Notes: generated by a model from the letters alone, not told the origin. A stretch of DNA of 64,000 nucleotides from Rhizobium etli 8C-3 (GCF_001908375.1 NZ_CP017244.1:2189964-2253963); one strand, 5' to 3'. Shown: positions 50,929-60,196, counted from the first letter of the stretch. Numbers and translations: made by a program.

Positions 50929-53067
50929 CTACTGATTGCGCCGGATTCCCTGCATGAGATCCAGCACGGAGTTGGCCGCGTCGAGCACATTCGTGCCGGG
51001 GCCGAAAACGGCAGAAACACCGTGATCAGCCAGAAACTGATAGTCCTGGCGCGGGATGACCCCGCCGCAGATGACGATGACATCGCCGCCGCCCTTTGCT
51101 TTCAGCATATCGACAAGCTGCGGCAGCAGCGTCTTGTGGCCGGCGGCAAGCGACGAGACGCCGATGACGTTGACGTTTTCGCCGACAGCCATCTGCGCTG
51201 CCTCTTCCGGCGTCTGGAAAAGCGGACCGGCAAGCACGTCGAACCCGATGTCGCCGAATGCCGATGCTATCACCTTGGCGCCGCGGTCATGGCCGTCCTG
51301 GCCAAGTTTGGCGACCATGATCTTCGGCCTGCGGCCAAGCGCCGCGCTGACCTCCGACATGCGGCTTTTCAAGACCGAAAGCTCGGGCTCGTCACGATAG
51401 GCTTCGCCATAGACGCCCATGATCACCTTTGGCGTGGCGGCGTGATCGCCGAAGGCTTTCCGCATGGCATCGGAGATCTCGCCGACGGTGGCGCGCGCAC
51501 GGGCCGCCTCGACGGCCGCAGCCAGGAGATTGCCTTTTCCGCTGTGGGCGATCTCGACAAGCGCAGTGAGCGTTTGGGTAACCTTGGCGCTGTCACGCCG
51601 GCGCTTCGTCTCTTCGATGCGACTGATTTGCGCCGCTCTTACGGCACTGTTGTCGATTTCCAGGATGTCGATCGGCTCTTCGTTTTCGAGGCGGTACTTG
51701 TTGACGCCAACGATAACCTCATCGCCCTTGTCGACGGCGGCTTGCCGCCGCGCGGCAGCTTCCTCGATCAACCGCTTCGGCAGGCCTTCGTTGACTGCGC
51801 GTGTCATTCCGCCAAGTGCCTCGACCTCCTCGATCAGCGCCCATGCCTTGTCGGCCAGTTCCTTCGTCAGGCTCTCGACATAATAGGAGCCGGCGAGTGG
51901 GTCGACGACCTTGGTGACACCTGTCTCATGGCTCAGGATCAGTTGCGTATTGCGGGCGATGCGGGCGGAAAATTCCGTCGGCAGCGCGATCGCCTCGTCG
52001 AAGGAATTGGTGTGCAGCGACTGCGTGCCGCCGAGCACGGCCGACATCGCCTCATAAGCCGTGCGGATGATATTGTTATAGGGATCCTGCTCCTGCAGCG
52101 ACACACCCGAGGTCTGGCAATGGGTGCGCAGCATCAGCGAAGAGGATTGCTTCGGCTCGAACTCCTCCATGATCCGCGTCCAGAGCAGCCGCGCGGCGCG
52201 CAGCTTTGCGGCTTCCATGAAGAAGTTCATGCCGATTGCAAAGAAGAAGGAGAGACGCCCGGCAAAGTCATCGACGCTGAGGCCCTTGGCGATTGCCGCC
52301 CTGACATATTCGCGGCCATCAGCCAGTGTGAAGGCAAGCTCCTGAACCAGTGTCGCACCCGCCTCCTGCATGTGATAGCCGGAGATCGAGATCGAATTGA
52401 ACTTCGGCATTTCCTTGGCCGTATACTCGATGATGTCTGCGACGATCCGCATCGAAGGTTCTGGCGGATAGATATAGGTGTTGCGGACCATGAACTCCTT
52501 GAGGATGTCGTTCTGGATGGTCCCGGAGAGTTCCGCGCGCGAACAGCCCTGCTCCTCGCCGGCGACGATGAAGGAGGCCAGAATCGGAATGACCGCGCCG
52601 TTCATGGTCATCGACACGGACATTTCGTTCAACGGGATGCCGTCAAAGAGGATCTTCATGTCTTCGACCGAGTCGATTGCGACACCGGCCTTGCCGACGT
52701 CACCCTCGACGCGTGGATGGTCGCTGTCATAGCCGCGATGGGTGGCGAGATCGAAGGCGACGGAAAGGCCCTTCTGGCCGGCGGCGAGATTGCGACGGTA
52801 AAAGGCGTTGGATTCCTCGGCCGTCGAAAAACCGGCATACTGGCGGATCGTCCAGGGCCTGCCGGCATACATCGTCGCGCGCGGCCCCCGGACGAAGGGT
52901 TCAAATCCCGGAAGGGAATCGAGATGCCCGGCTCCTTCGAGATCGGCGGCCGTGTAAAGCGGCTTGACGTCAATGCCTTCCGGGGTATGCCAGGTCAGCG
53001 TCTCCGGCGGGGCGCGCAGCTCCTTCTGCGCCAATGCCGCCCAATCCGCGGTCGTCTTCTTGACCAT
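50929..53067 (-). CDS. Methylmalonyl-CoA mutase (B12-dependent)
   Basis: This 712-residue enzyme interconverts methylmalonyl-CoA and succinyl-CoA. The substrate-binding barrel includes [38 protein letters not shown] and [10 protein letters not shown]. The C-terminal cobalamin domain has the lower-ligand motif [23 protein letters not shown] 53067 with CCGGAGGAAGAC is the start; the 65-codon upstream extension is not used. The size matches single-chain mutases such as rhizobial BhbA. Neither propionyl-CoA carboxylase nor the MeaB/ArgK chaperone is in the window. It forms its own leftward unit with a 279-base upstream region. Confidence 0.96.
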   Translation of the reverse strand: MVKKTTADWAALAQKELRAPPETLTWHTPEGIDVKPLYTAADLEGAGHLDSLPGFEPFVRGPRATMYAGRPWTIRQYAGFSTAEESNAFYRRNLAAGQKGLSVAFDLATHRGYDSDHPRVEGDVGKAGVAIDSVEDMKILFDGIPLNEMSVSMTMNGAVIPILASFIVAGEEQGCSRAELSGTIQNDILKEFMVRNTYIYPPEPSMRIVADIIEYTAKEMPKFNSISISGYHMQEAGATLVQELAFTLADGREYVRAAIAKGLSVDDFAGRLSFFFAIGMNFFMEAAKLRAARLLWTRIMEEFEPKQSSSLMLRTHCQTSGVSLQEQDPYNNIIRTAYEAMSAVLGGTQSLHTNSFDEAIALPTEFSARIARNTQLILSHETGVTKVVDPLAGSYYVESLTKELADKAWALIEEVEALGGMTRAVNEGLPKRLIEEAAARRQAAVDKGDEVIVGVNKYRLENEEPIDILEIDNSAVRAAQISRIEETKRRRDSAKVTQTLTALVEIAHSGKGNLLAAAVEAARARATVGEISDAMRKAFGDHAATPKVIMGVYGEAYRDEPELSVLKSRMSEVSAALGRRPKIMVAKLGQDGHDRGAKVIASAFGDIGFDVLAGPLFQTPEEAAQMAVGENVNVIGVSSLAAGHKTLLPQLVDMLKAKGGGDVIVICGGVIPRQDYQFLADHGVSAVFGPGTNVLDAANSVLDLMQGIRRNQ

Positions 53068-53346
53068 GTCTTCCTCCGGAATTTCCTTTTGGATGCACGC
53101 TATCACTCGAACCGCTTGGGGCGCGATAGGGCCTTGGGATAATTTACGCAGGAAACTGCCGATTTCCATGCCTGGCGTGGCGCCTGTCGCCGCTGGCCCG
53201 GCCGCGAGCGCAAGAGATAGGTTCGACGGCAGGGGCGAGACGGCTGAGCGAGAAGCCCGCAAGGCCAGGAACGAATACGCCTAGCGCTTAAGGCTCTTCA
53301 AAGTTGGCCGGCAAAGCATTGCGGCGAAGATCGGGGGCCGGATCAA

Positions 53347-54549
53347 TCAGACGGCCCGGTGCCTCGGAATGCGCGGCAGGAAAACCGTGAGCAGGCCGAG
53401 CAGCGGCAGATACGAGCAGATCCGGTAGACGAACTCAATACCGTGGCTGTCGGCGAAATCGCCGAGGAAGGCAGCACCCAGTCCCCCCGCCCCGAAGGCG
53501 AAGCCGAAGAAGACGCCGGCGATCAGGCCAACGCGTCCGGGCACCAGTTCCTGCGCAAAGACGACGATTGCCGAAAACGCTGAGGCAAAAACAAGGCCGA
53601 TGACGACACTGAGGATGCCGGTCCAGAAGAGGTTGGCATAAGGCAGCAGCAATGCGAAGGGAATAACCCCGAGGATCGAGAACCAGATTACGAAACGGGA
53701 ACCGAAGCGATCGCCGATCGGCCCGCCGAGGAAGGTGCCGACGGCCACCGAACCGAGGAAGAGGAACAGCATCAGCTGGGCCTGCTGCACATCGAGCTGG
53801 AACCTGTCGATGACGTAGAATGTGAAGTAGCTCGACACGCTCGCCATGTAGACGTTCTTCGTCGCCGTCAAAAGGACGAGAATGATGAGCGCAATGATCA
53901 CCTTGTTCTGTGGCAGGGGCAACGCACGGCTTACCGCAGGCTTTCCGGCATTCTGCCGGCGGTGGCTCATGAACCACTTGCCGACCCAGCCGAGCACGAC
54001 GATGCCGATCATGGCGATGGCGGAGAGCCAGGAGACGCTGTGCTGGCCGAGCGGCAGCACGATAAAGGCGGCAATCAGAGGGCCGATCGCCTGGCCGGCA
54101 TTGCCTCCGACCTGGAAGAAGGATTGCGCAAACCCGTGACGGCCGCCTGAGGCAAGACGCGCAACGCGCGAAGATTCCGGATGAAAGACGGCCGAGCCGA
54201 AACCGATGAGGCTCGCAGCCACCAGCAACAATTCGAAGCTTGCGGCATTGCCGAGCAGGATCAGGCCGCAAAAGGTGCTCGCCATGCCGACCGGCAGAGA
54301 ATAAGGCATCGGCCAGCGGTCGGTGACGATCCCCACAAAGGGCTGCAACAGCGAAGCCGTGACCTGGAACGTCATCGTCAGAAGTCCGATCTGGACAAAA
54401 TCGAGATCGTAGTTTGCCTTGAAGAGCGGATAAAGAGAGGAAAGCAGCGACTGCATGATGTCGTTCAGCATATGGCAGAAGCTGACAGCCACGAGGATCG
54501 ACATCGTCGTCTTCTCGAAGCGGGGGGAAGTCTCGCTCAGTACTGCCAT
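53347..54549 (-). CDS. MFS transporter, fosmidomycin-resistance (Fsr) type
   Basis: This membrane protein of about 400 residues has 12 predicted helices. SFCHMLNDIMQSLLSSLYPLFK at the N-terminus and the HPESSRVARLASGGRHGFAQSFFQVGGN loop are distinctive of Fsr-type efflux pumps. ATG 54549 with AGGAGAAATGCCT fits better than ATG 54555, which lies too near the Shine-Dalgarno. Divergent from the PraR-like regulator. It might export antimicrobial or plant compounds. Confidence 0.92.
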   Translation of the reverse strand: MAVLSETSPRFEKTTMSILVAVSFCHMLNDIMQSLLSSLYPLFKANYDLDFVQIGLLTMTFQVTASLLQPFVGIVTDRWPMPYSLPVGMASTFCGLILLGNAASFELLLVAASLIGFGSAVFHPESSRVARLASGGRHGFAQSFFQVGGNAGQAIGPLIAAFIVLPLGQHSVSWLSAIAMIGIVVLGWVGKWFMSHRRQNAGKPAVSRALPLPQNKVIIALIILVLLTATKNVYMASVSSYFTFYVIDRFQLDVQQAQLMLFLFLGSVAVGTFLGGPIGDRFGSRFVIWFSILGVIPFALLLPYANLFWTGILSVVIGLVFASAFSAIVVFAQELVPGRVGLIAGVFFGFAFGAGGLGAAFLGDFADSHGIEFVYRICSYLPLLGLLTVFLPRIPRHRAV

Positions 54550-54655
54550 AGGCATTTCTCCTGCGGATCGCTGCGCGTGCCGCTGATCACGTCTTCACAA
54601 GATGATTGCGGAACTGGAGCCTTCGGAAGCCTCGGCGGCCGCAGGAGAGCATCTA

Positions 54656-54668
54656 GCGCAACTTGCGC
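54656..54668. promoter_or_regulatory. GCGCAA-C-TTGCGC palindrome in the fsr/XRE intergenic region
   Basis: This 13-base perfect inverted repeat lies in the 314-base gap between the divergent Fsr and XRE genes, about 107 bases from the pump start. It might be an operator for the XRE regulator. Nothing else striking is seen in that gap. Confidence 0.3.
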
Positions 54669-54863
54669 GTCAGTTACAGCCCAGTTTTCCCGAGTTTGGT
54701 ACGCTGATGGGTCAATTATGCCGAGAAGCCTGTATTGCTGCACGAATGATTCCGCCACAAGAAAGTAGTAATTGAATTTCCCTATGTGCTCATACACTAT
54801 CATTCTGCCCGAAGTGCCGCCCCGAAAGGGCGCCCCGTCAACACAGTCCATGGAAACTTAAAA

Positions 54864-55325
54864 ATGAACGCAAAAGCTCCGAATGCAATCGACATCTACG
54901 TGGGCTCGCGCGTGAGGATGCGTAGACTGCTGCTAGGGTTTAGCCAGGAGCGGCTGGCCGACCAGATCGGCGTTACCTTTCAGCAGGTGCAGAAGTACGA
55001 AAAGGGCATGAACCGCATCGGCGCAAGCCGGCTGCAAAAGATTGCCGAAGTCCTTGCTGTACCCCCGAGCTTCTTTTTCCAGCAGGACGCCGCGCAGCCG
55101 CTGAGCCTGGAGGGACTGGAGCCTTCCGAAAACTTCGATCCGGTCGGAGAATTCCTGCGGTCGAAGGAAGGACTGGCGCTTAATCGCGCTTTCTTGAAGA
55201 TCACCGATCCAACCGTGCGTGAAAAGGTCCTTTCCCTCGTCAAGGCGATGGCCCAGGCCGGAGAGCGCCGCGATCTGGACGTCGATCCGGCAAGCTCTGA
55301 GACGGGCGCTACGCTCGAGGCTTGA
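54864..55325 (+). CDS. XRE-family regulator, PraR/PhrR-like
   Basis: This 153-residue protein has an N-terminal Cro/CI HTH. IDIYVGSRVRMRRLLLGFSQERLADQ begins at residue 8 and GVTFQQVQKYEKGMNRIGASRL contains the recognition helix. PPSFFFQQD and a helical C-terminal part with LNRAFLKITDPTVREKVLSLVKAMA follow. The pattern is that of rhizobial PraR/PhrR paralogues, which modulate quorum sensing, stress or adhesion. ATG 54864 is used; the frame opens 26 codons earlier. It is divergent from the Fsr pump gene. Confidence 0.9.
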   Translation: MNAKAPNAIDIYVGSRVRMRRLLLGFSQERLADQIGVTFQQVQKYEKGMNRIGASRLQKIAEVLAVPPSFFFQQDAAQPLSLEGLEPSENFDPVGEFLRSKEGLALNRAFLKITDPTVREKVLSLVKAMAQAGERRDLDVDPASSETGATLEA

Positions 55326-55336
55326 TGAAAACCGCT

Positions 55337-55364
55337 GCCAGGGGAACCTGAAAAGCTCCCTGGC
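55337..55364. terminator. Possible bidirectional hairpin between convergent genes
   Basis: GCCAGGG (55337-55343) and CCCTGGC (55358-55364) form a 7-bp stem with a 14-base loop between the convergent XRE and molybdopterin-subunit genes. There is no clear T-run, so termination is only suggested. Confidence 0.35.
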
Positions 55365-55388
55365 GCCGGCCCTGCCGCAGCACGCGGC

Positions 55389-57683
55389 CTAGATGAGCTT
55401 CTCCAGCGTGATCGGCAACGACCGGATTCGCTTGCCGGTCGCGTGGAAGACGGCGTTGGCGATCGCAGGTGCCACCCCGACGATCGGCAATTCGCCGACA
55501 GCCTTGCCGCCGAGCACCGAGGCATGGTGATCGGGGATGCCGACGGAAATCACCTGAAGGTCGGGCACGTCCGAATTGGTCGGTACCAGATAGTCGGCCA
55601 GATTGTTGTTGATGACGCGGGCATGCCGTTCGTCGACAATACCTTCCTCCAGCAACGCCTGGCCAATGCCCATGATAATGCCGCCGCGCCACTGGCTTTC
55701 GGCGAGTTTCGGGTTGTAGAGCCTTCCTGAATCGAGCGCCGAAACCATGCGCGAGACACGGACGGTGCCGAAATCCTCATCGACGCGAACCTCGACGAAA
55801 TGCGCACACCAGCTATGGAGCGAATAGCCGCCTTCAGTCGGCGCCTTCATTGTCATCATCGTCGTGAAGTTGTCGTAGCGGTCCTTTCCATCTCGCCTGT
55901 CTTCCGGCAGCGTGTCACGCAGCGTCTCGATCTTCTCTCGGCCGATCTGCCGCATGAAGTCTGCAATCGCAACGCCATCACCTTCCCCCCTCGGCGGCAA
56001 GATCCGGCCCTCGAAGATCGTCAGCGTATTGGCCTGCGCCTCCCGGAACGGCGAATTGACATCGTTGAGAGCAAGCCCGATCAACTCGTCGCGGGCGGCA
56101 AGGGCGGCCTTATGAACGGCCCCCGTCATCAGATTTGCAAGCTGCGAGCCGCCAGCGACGGGCGCCCGCGGCAAGGCCGAGTCGCCAAGCTTGACGTGGA
56201 TCTTGTCGACGGGGATGCCAAGTACCTCAGAGGCAGTCTGGGCGATGATGGTATAGGTCCCCTGTCCCATGTCGATGCCGCTGCTTGCAATTTCGGCCGT
56301 TCCATCGGCAAGCACCCGCACAAGCGCCTCACCGGGCGTGCGGCGCACCGGATATGTACCTGCTGCCACACCCCAACCGATCAGCGCATTGCCGTCGCGC
56401 ATGGAACGCGGCTTTGGCGAGCGCTTCGACCAGCCGAAGGCCTCGCCGCCCACGGCAAAGGCTTCGCGCAGTTGTCTTGTCGACCACGGGATCTTGGCAT
56501 GCGGGTCTCGCTCGGCATAGTTCAGCAAACGGATCTCGACGGGGTCGATGCCGACGGCATAGGAAAGTTCATCGATTGCCGACTCCAGACCCCATGCACT
56601 GGGATTTTCGCCAGGAGCACGAAGCGCGCCCGGCAGAACCGTATGCACAGGCACGATGTTCTGCCTCGAGCTGAAGTTCGGCACGTCATACATGATGGAG
56701 GTGACGGCACCGAGCGGCTCGACGGCCACACCCGTCATCGCCGTTTCATTGGCGCCTCGCTGGACGATCGAAAGCAGCTTTCCTTCCTTCGTGGCGCCGA
56801 GCCCCAGCGTTTGCCGGGTGGCGGGGCGGCCGCCGAAGGCGGTAAATGTCTGCGCGCGGGTGAGCGCCAGCTTGACGGGACGGGCGAGCTTTCTTGCAGC
56901 CATGATCGCAAGCGCTGCATGCGGCAACGAGAGTGCCTTGGAACCGAAGCCGCCGCCGATATAGGGCGAGATGATCCGCACATTCTCGAAGGGCAATTCG
57001 AACCACTCGGCATAGCTGCGCGCCATGCCGTCAACCCATTGGCTGCCTTCCCAAAGCGTCAGCACATCGCCGTCCCATTTGGCGATCAGCCCATGGGGTT
57101 CGATCGGCACGTTGTATTCACGCGGTGTCTTGTATTCGGCTTCGATCCGAACAGGAGCTTCAGCCAGCGCCTGTTCGGCGTTGCCCCACTCAATCGTCAT
57201 TTTCTCGACCGCAATACCCTCCCCGGCCCGTTCGTCATCGAGGCCGAAGATGGCCTGCTTCTCGTCGTAGCTCACCTCAATCAACGCCGCGGCCGCGGTC
57301 GCCTGTTCCAGCGTTTCGGCGATCACGGCTGCAACATGCTGTCCGCTGAAGGTAATCTCGTTGGTCAGCGCGAGATAGGGACCTTCAGGACCGGGCGTGC
57401 CGGCCCAGGTGGTTGCCGATTTCAGCTGGGTGATGTTGTCCGGCGTCAGCACGAGCAGCACGCCAGGTGATGCCTCAGCTGCAGAGATGTCCATCGTGCT
57501 GATTGTGCCTGCCGCAATCGTGCTTTGGACCATCACGGCGTGAACGACGCCTTCGATCTGGTGTTCGAGCGCATAACTTGCCTTGCCGGTAATCTTTGCC
57601 GGTCCATCCAGGCGCGACAGGCGGCCCCCGAGCACGCCATCGGCTGCATCACCGCGTTTGATTTTCCCTTCGATGACGGTCAT
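55389..57683 (-). CDS. Aldehyde oxidoreductase molybdenum-binding subunit (PaoC/YagR type)
   Basis: This 764-residue catalytic subunit is of a three-subunit xanthine-oxidase-family enzyme. ITGKASYALEHQIEGVVHAVMV is the N-terminal aldehyde-oxidase hammerhead block. YIGGGFGSKALSLPHAALA, GIDMGQGTYTIIAQTASEVLG and the C-terminal VGELPIVGVAPAIANAVFHATGKR (catalytic Glu in GELP) match PaoC. The start at 57683 overlaps the FAD-subunit stop (ATGA). No signal peptide is seen on this subunit; E. coli PaoABC is exported by Tat through the small subunit. Aromatic or other aldehydes are the likely substrates. Confidence 0.92.
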   Translation of the reverse strand: MTVIEGKIKRGDAADGVLGGRLSRLDGPAKITGKASYALEHQIEGVVHAVMVQSTIAAGTISTMDISAAEASPGVLLVLTPDNITQLKSATTWAGTPGPEGPYLALTNEITFSGQHVAAVIAETLEQATAAAALIEVSYDEKQAIFGLDDERAGEGIAVEKMTIEWGNAEQALAEAPVRIEAEYKTPREYNVPIEPHGLIAKWDGDVLTLWEGSQWVDGMARSYAEWFELPFENVRIISPYIGGGFGSKALSLPHAALAIMAARKLARPVKLALTRAQTFTAFGGRPATRQTLGLGATKEGKLLSIVQRGANETAMTGVAVEPLGAVTSIMYDVPNFSSRQNIVPVHTVLPGALRAPGENPSAWGLESAIDELSYAVGIDPVEIRLLNYAERDPHAKIPWSTRQLREAFAVGGEAFGWSKRSPKPRSMRDGNALIGWGVAAGTYPVRRTPGEALVRVLADGTAEIASSGIDMGQGTYTIIAQTASEVLGIPVDKIHVKLGDSALPRAPVAGGSQLANLMTGAVHKAALAARDELIGLALNDVNSPFREAQANTLTIFEGRILPPRGEGDGVAIADFMRQIGREKIETLRDTLPEDRRDGKDRYDNFTTMMTMKAPTEGGYSLHSWCAHFVEVRVDEDFGTVRVSRMVSALDSGRLYNPKLAESQWRGGIIMGIGQALLEEGIVDERHARVINNNLADYLVPTNSDVPDLQVISVGIPDHHASVLGGKAVGELPIVGVAPAIANAVFHATGKRIRSLPITLEKLI

Positions 57684-58663
57684 TGCAGACCTCCCAAACT
57701 TTCCATGGCGCGGGCAACGACACGTGGCGCCAGGTCGATCTTGTACCGGTTGGCGCCATGGTCGATGGCGCCCTCGATGGCAAACAGGCTTGCTTTTGCA
57801 ATCGCCGCGGGTTCGGCGGTCTTGCCGATCAAGGCGCGTTCGACTGCACGGGCGCGCCACGGCTTCGTCGCAACGCCCCCAAGCGCAACGCGAAGGTCGC
57901 GGATCGTTTTGCCATCGTCTTCCAGCTCGAGGCCGACGGCGGCGCTGGCGGCAGCAAACTCGTAGGATTGCCGGTCGCGAACCTTGAGATAGATCGATCG
58001 ACGGGCTGCCTGTGAGGCGGGGACGAAAATGGCGGTGATAAGTTCACCGCGTTCAATCTTGTGTTCCAGTTGCGGCGTGTTGCCCGGAGCCAGGAAGAAG
58101 TCGTCGACAGCAATCTGGCGCACGCCCAGATGGATCACCGCGTCGAACGCGACGAGCGCCACCGCGAGATCGCCGGGATTGCTCGCGATGCAGTGGTCGC
58201 TGGTGCCGAGCACTGCATGGTTGCGGGTCACTCCGCCGATCGCCGAACACCCCGAACCCGGCTCGCGCTTGTTGCAGGCCGTAAAGACCGCCGGGTCGCG
58301 GAAATACGGACAGCGGGTGCGCTGCAGAAGGTTGCCACCGATCGTCGCCATGTTGCGAAGCTGAGCTGATGCCGCCAGCGACAGCGATTGCGAGATCGCC
58401 GGGAACGCTTCTTTTATCACCCGATGCTCAGCGACGTCGCTCATCTTGGCGAGCGCGCCGATCGTGACACCTGACTGCGTCGACGAGACTGCGTCCAGTC
58501 CGGGAAGAAATGTGATATCGACGACCGATTCCGGTGCGGCAATGCCGCATTTGGCAAGATCGAGCAGGGTCGTGCCGCCTGCAATGACCATCGCGCCTTG
58601 CCTGGCGGCCGCCTCACGGGCTTGATCGGCCGACGATGGGCGAAAATAGGAAAACTCTTTCAT
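57680..58663 (-). CDS. Aldehyde oxidoreductase FAD-binding subunit with 4Fe-4S motif (PaoB/YagS type)
   Basis: This 327-residue medium subunit has the FAD-binding fold (AMVIAGGTTLLDLAKCGIAAPESVVDI and MATIGGNLLQRTRCPYF). The segment CPYFRDPAVFTACNKREPGSGCSAIGG up to HAVLGTSDHC holds four Cys, as in PaoB-type proteins that bind an extra 4Fe-4S cluster. It mediates electron transfer between the 2Fe-2S centres and the final acceptor. ATGA overlaps flank it at both ends. The longest frame begins 19 codons upstream and is not used. Confidence 0.92.
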   Translation of the reverse strand: MKEFSYFRPSSADQAREAAARQGAMVIAGGTTLLDLAKCGIAAPESVVDITFLPGLDAVSSTQSGVTIGALAKMSDVAEHRVIKEAFPAISQSLSLAASAQLRNMATIGGNLLQRTRCPYFRDPAVFTACNKREPGSGCSAIGGVTRNHAVLGTSDHCIASNPGDLAVALVAFDAVIHLGVRQIAVDDFFLAPGNTPQLEHKIERGELITAIFVPASQAARRSIYLKVRDRQSYEFAAASAAVGLELEDDGKTIRDLRVALGGVATKPWRARAVERALIGKTAEPAAIAKASLFAIEGAIDHGANRYKIDLAPRVVARAMESLGGLQ

Positions 58664-59136
58664 CTCGCCAGCTCCGCAGCTTCGCGCACCGCCGCAACGA
58701 TGCCGTTGTGGGCGCCGCACCGACAGAGATTGCCGGACATATATTCACGGATCTCGCTGTCAGAGCCCGTATGACCCTCGAAAATGCAGCCAACCGCCGA
58801 CATGATCTGGCCAGGCGTGCAATAGCCGCACTGGAAAGCATCGTGCTCAAGGAACGCAGCCTGAACCGGATGCAGGCTGCCGTCTGCCGCGGCAAGGCCT
58901 TCGATTGTCGTTACTTGCCGCCCCTCGGCCTGGGCCGCAAGCGTGAGACAGGCAAGCACGCGCCTGCCGTCGATGTGGACGGTGCAAGCGCCGCACTGCC
59001 CCTGGTCGCAGCCTTTCTTCGTGCCGGTCAGCGCCAGGTTTTCACGCAATGCATCGAGCAGCGTCGCGCGTGGATCGACAGCAAGCACGTGCGATGTACC
59101 GTTAATGTTAAGCTTCAGGTTGATTGTCCGGGTCAT
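58660..59136 (-). CDS. Aldehyde oxidoreductase (2Fe-2S) subunit (PaoA/YagT type)
   Basis: This 158-residue protein has a plant-type ferredoxin domain (CDQGQCGACTVHIDGRRVLAC) and a second cluster domain (CGYCTPGQIMSAVGC, CRCGAHNGI). ATG 59136 follows AGGAGAACTCC. In contrast to E. coli PaoA no twin-arginine signal is present, so this complex is probably cytoplasmic. First gene of the leftward three-gene operon, divergent from the TetR gene. No PaoD/XdhC-type cofactor-insertion gene is adjacent. Confidence 0.95.
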   Translation of the reverse strand: MTRTINLKLNINGTSHVLAVDPRATLLDALRENLALTGTKKGCDQGQCGACTVHIDGRRVLACLTLAAQAEGRQVTTIEGLAAADGSLHPVQAAFLEHDAFQCGYCTPGQIMSAVGCIFEGHTGSDSEIREYMSGNLCRCGAHNGIVAAVREAAELAR

Positions 59137-59325
59137 GGAGTTCTCCTGCCTCGACGGAGGATCTTGCGCCGTCATTGAAATAGCCGGGTCTTGAACTGCA
59201 AAGCGCCTGCCCCAGCTAGAATCTGGGTTCGGTCTCTGCGGGTCTTGCCTTCACCTCATGGCGCCTGCGCAATTGAGACATGACATTCCGCCTCTTTCTG
59301 CGATAACAGGTGCAAGGCCCTCAAG

Positions 59326-59349
59326 TTAAACGGAGGCGCCTCCGATTAA
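59326..59349. promoter_or_regulatory. TetR-type operator: CGGAGGCGCCTCCG flanked by TTAA
   Basis: A perfect 14-bp palindrome (59331-59344) lies at the centre of a 24-base site whose outer TTAA boxes (59326-59329, 59346-59349) are also symmetrical. Only one base pair breaks the symmetry. It lies 50 bases before the TetR start and about 190 from the divergent aldehyde-oxidoreductase start. Binding by the adjacent TetR protein is inferred. Confidence 0.65.
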
Positions 59350-59398
59350 ACTAGCGGCTTGCACGGCAGCGTCAAGCCCTCATCCGCAGGAGAGGCTT

Positions 59399-60013
59399 TT
59401 GACCGGAAAGGCAATAGCCGCAAGCGAGACGAAACCTGAAAAGCGCATGCGTGCCGATGCATTGCGCAACCGCGACAAACTGATTGCAGTTGCCGCCGAG
59501 GTCTTTGCCGATCATGGCGTCGAAGGTTCGCTGGAGGAGGTCGCCCGGCGTGCCGGCGTCGGTATCGGCACGCTCTACCGGCACTTTCCGACGCGCGAAC
59601 ATCTGGTCGAAGTTGTCTATCGGCGGGAACTGCAGAATTTGGCGACGGCCGCCAGCGATCTTGCGACAACGCATCCGGCCGACGAGGCCCTTGAAGAATG
59701 GATGCACCGTTTCGTCAACTATATTGCCGCCAAGCGCGGCATGGCACAGAGCCTGCGCATTTTGCTCGGCTGCAACTCTGAGCTCTTTGCCGAAAGTGCC
59801 GGCATCATTTCCGGGGCTCTTGGACAATTGGTGGACAACGCTGCCGCAAAGGGCATGATCCGCAGCGACGTGGAGAGCACCGACCTCCTGCATGCGCTTT
59901 CCAGCATCTATTCGATGCCCGACTCGCCGGAATGGCGGCAGCGCTCCCGCAGGCTGATTCGCCTGTTGATGGACGGACTTAAATGGGGTGCAAGAATGGG
60001 ATCGGCCGAGTAG
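59399..60013 (+). CDS. TetR-family transcriptional regulator
   Basis: This 204-residue repressor starts at TTG 59399, preceded by GCAGGAGAGGCTT. HTH: RNRDKLIAVAAEVFADHGVEGSLEEVARRAGVGIGTLYRHFPTREHLVEVVY (about residues 24-75). The C-terminal ligand domain is typical (MHRFVNYIAAKRGMAQSLR). Divergent from the aldehyde oxidoreductase operon with a strong palindrome in between. It likely represses that operon until an aldehyde or related inducer is bound. Confidence 0.93.
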   Translation: MTGKAIAASETKPEKRMRADALRNRDKLIAVAAEVFADHGVEGSLEEVARRAGVGIGTLYRHFPTREHLVEVVYRRELQNLATAASDLATTHPADEALEEWMHRFVNYIAAKRGMAQSLRILLGCNSELFAESAGIISGALGQLVDNAAAKGMIRSDVESTDLLHALSSIYSMPDSPEWRQRSRRLIRLLMDGLKWGARMGSAE

Positions 60014-60078
60014 GGTCTGAGACCACTGATTCGGCTGGCGACCTTGGCGCCTTGAAAGCTAATGCGCTGATATGATTT

Positions 60079-60100
60079 GCTTCCGCTTCAATACGGAAGC
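60079..60100. repeat. Inverted repeat GCTTCCG-N8-CGGAAGC upstream of repA
   Basis: A perfect 7-bp inverted repeat with an 8-base spacer lies 182 bases before repA. It lacks a T-run, so it is not a typical terminator of the TetR gene. It may be a protein-binding site of the replicon. Confidence 0.4.
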
Positions 60101-60139
60101 TAAAAAGAGGTTCATTTCCGCAAGTCATGCTTTGATCCT

Positions 60140-60158
60140 TCGGGCAAGTATTGCCCGA
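60140..60158. promoter_or_regulatory. Palindrome TCGGGCAA-GTA-TTGCCCGA, candidate RepA operator
   Basis: A perfect 8-bp inverted repeat with a 3-base centre lies 123 bases upstream of repA. In repABC systems RepA with RepB represses its own operon by binding a palindrome in this region, so this is the best operator candidate. Inferred from position and symmetry. Confidence 0.5.
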
Positions 60159-60177
60159 TAAAGCCCGCTGAGAGGCA

Positions 60178-60196
60178 GCTTAACGCCCTGTTAAGC
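60178..60196. promoter_or_regulatory. Inverted repeat GCTTAAC-N5-GTTAAGC upstream of repA
   Basis: A perfect 7-bp inverted repeat lies 85 bases before repA and 19 bases after the preceding palindrome. It could be a second RepA/RepB site or a parS-like centromere. It does not fit the usual repABC parS consensus exactly. Confidence 0.45.

Noticed and set aside
51022..53142. 706-codon plus-strand frame opposite the methylmalonyl-CoA mutase gene
   Set aside because: It is the antisense shadow of a strongly conserved gene in GC-rich DNA; its translation shows no family motif and is rich in Arg/Asp/His as expected of a shadow.
60079..60100. GCTTCCG hairpin as a rho-independent terminator of the TetR gene
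   Set aside because: The stem is followed by TAAAAAG rather than a T-run on the plus strand, so it was listed only as an inverted repeat.
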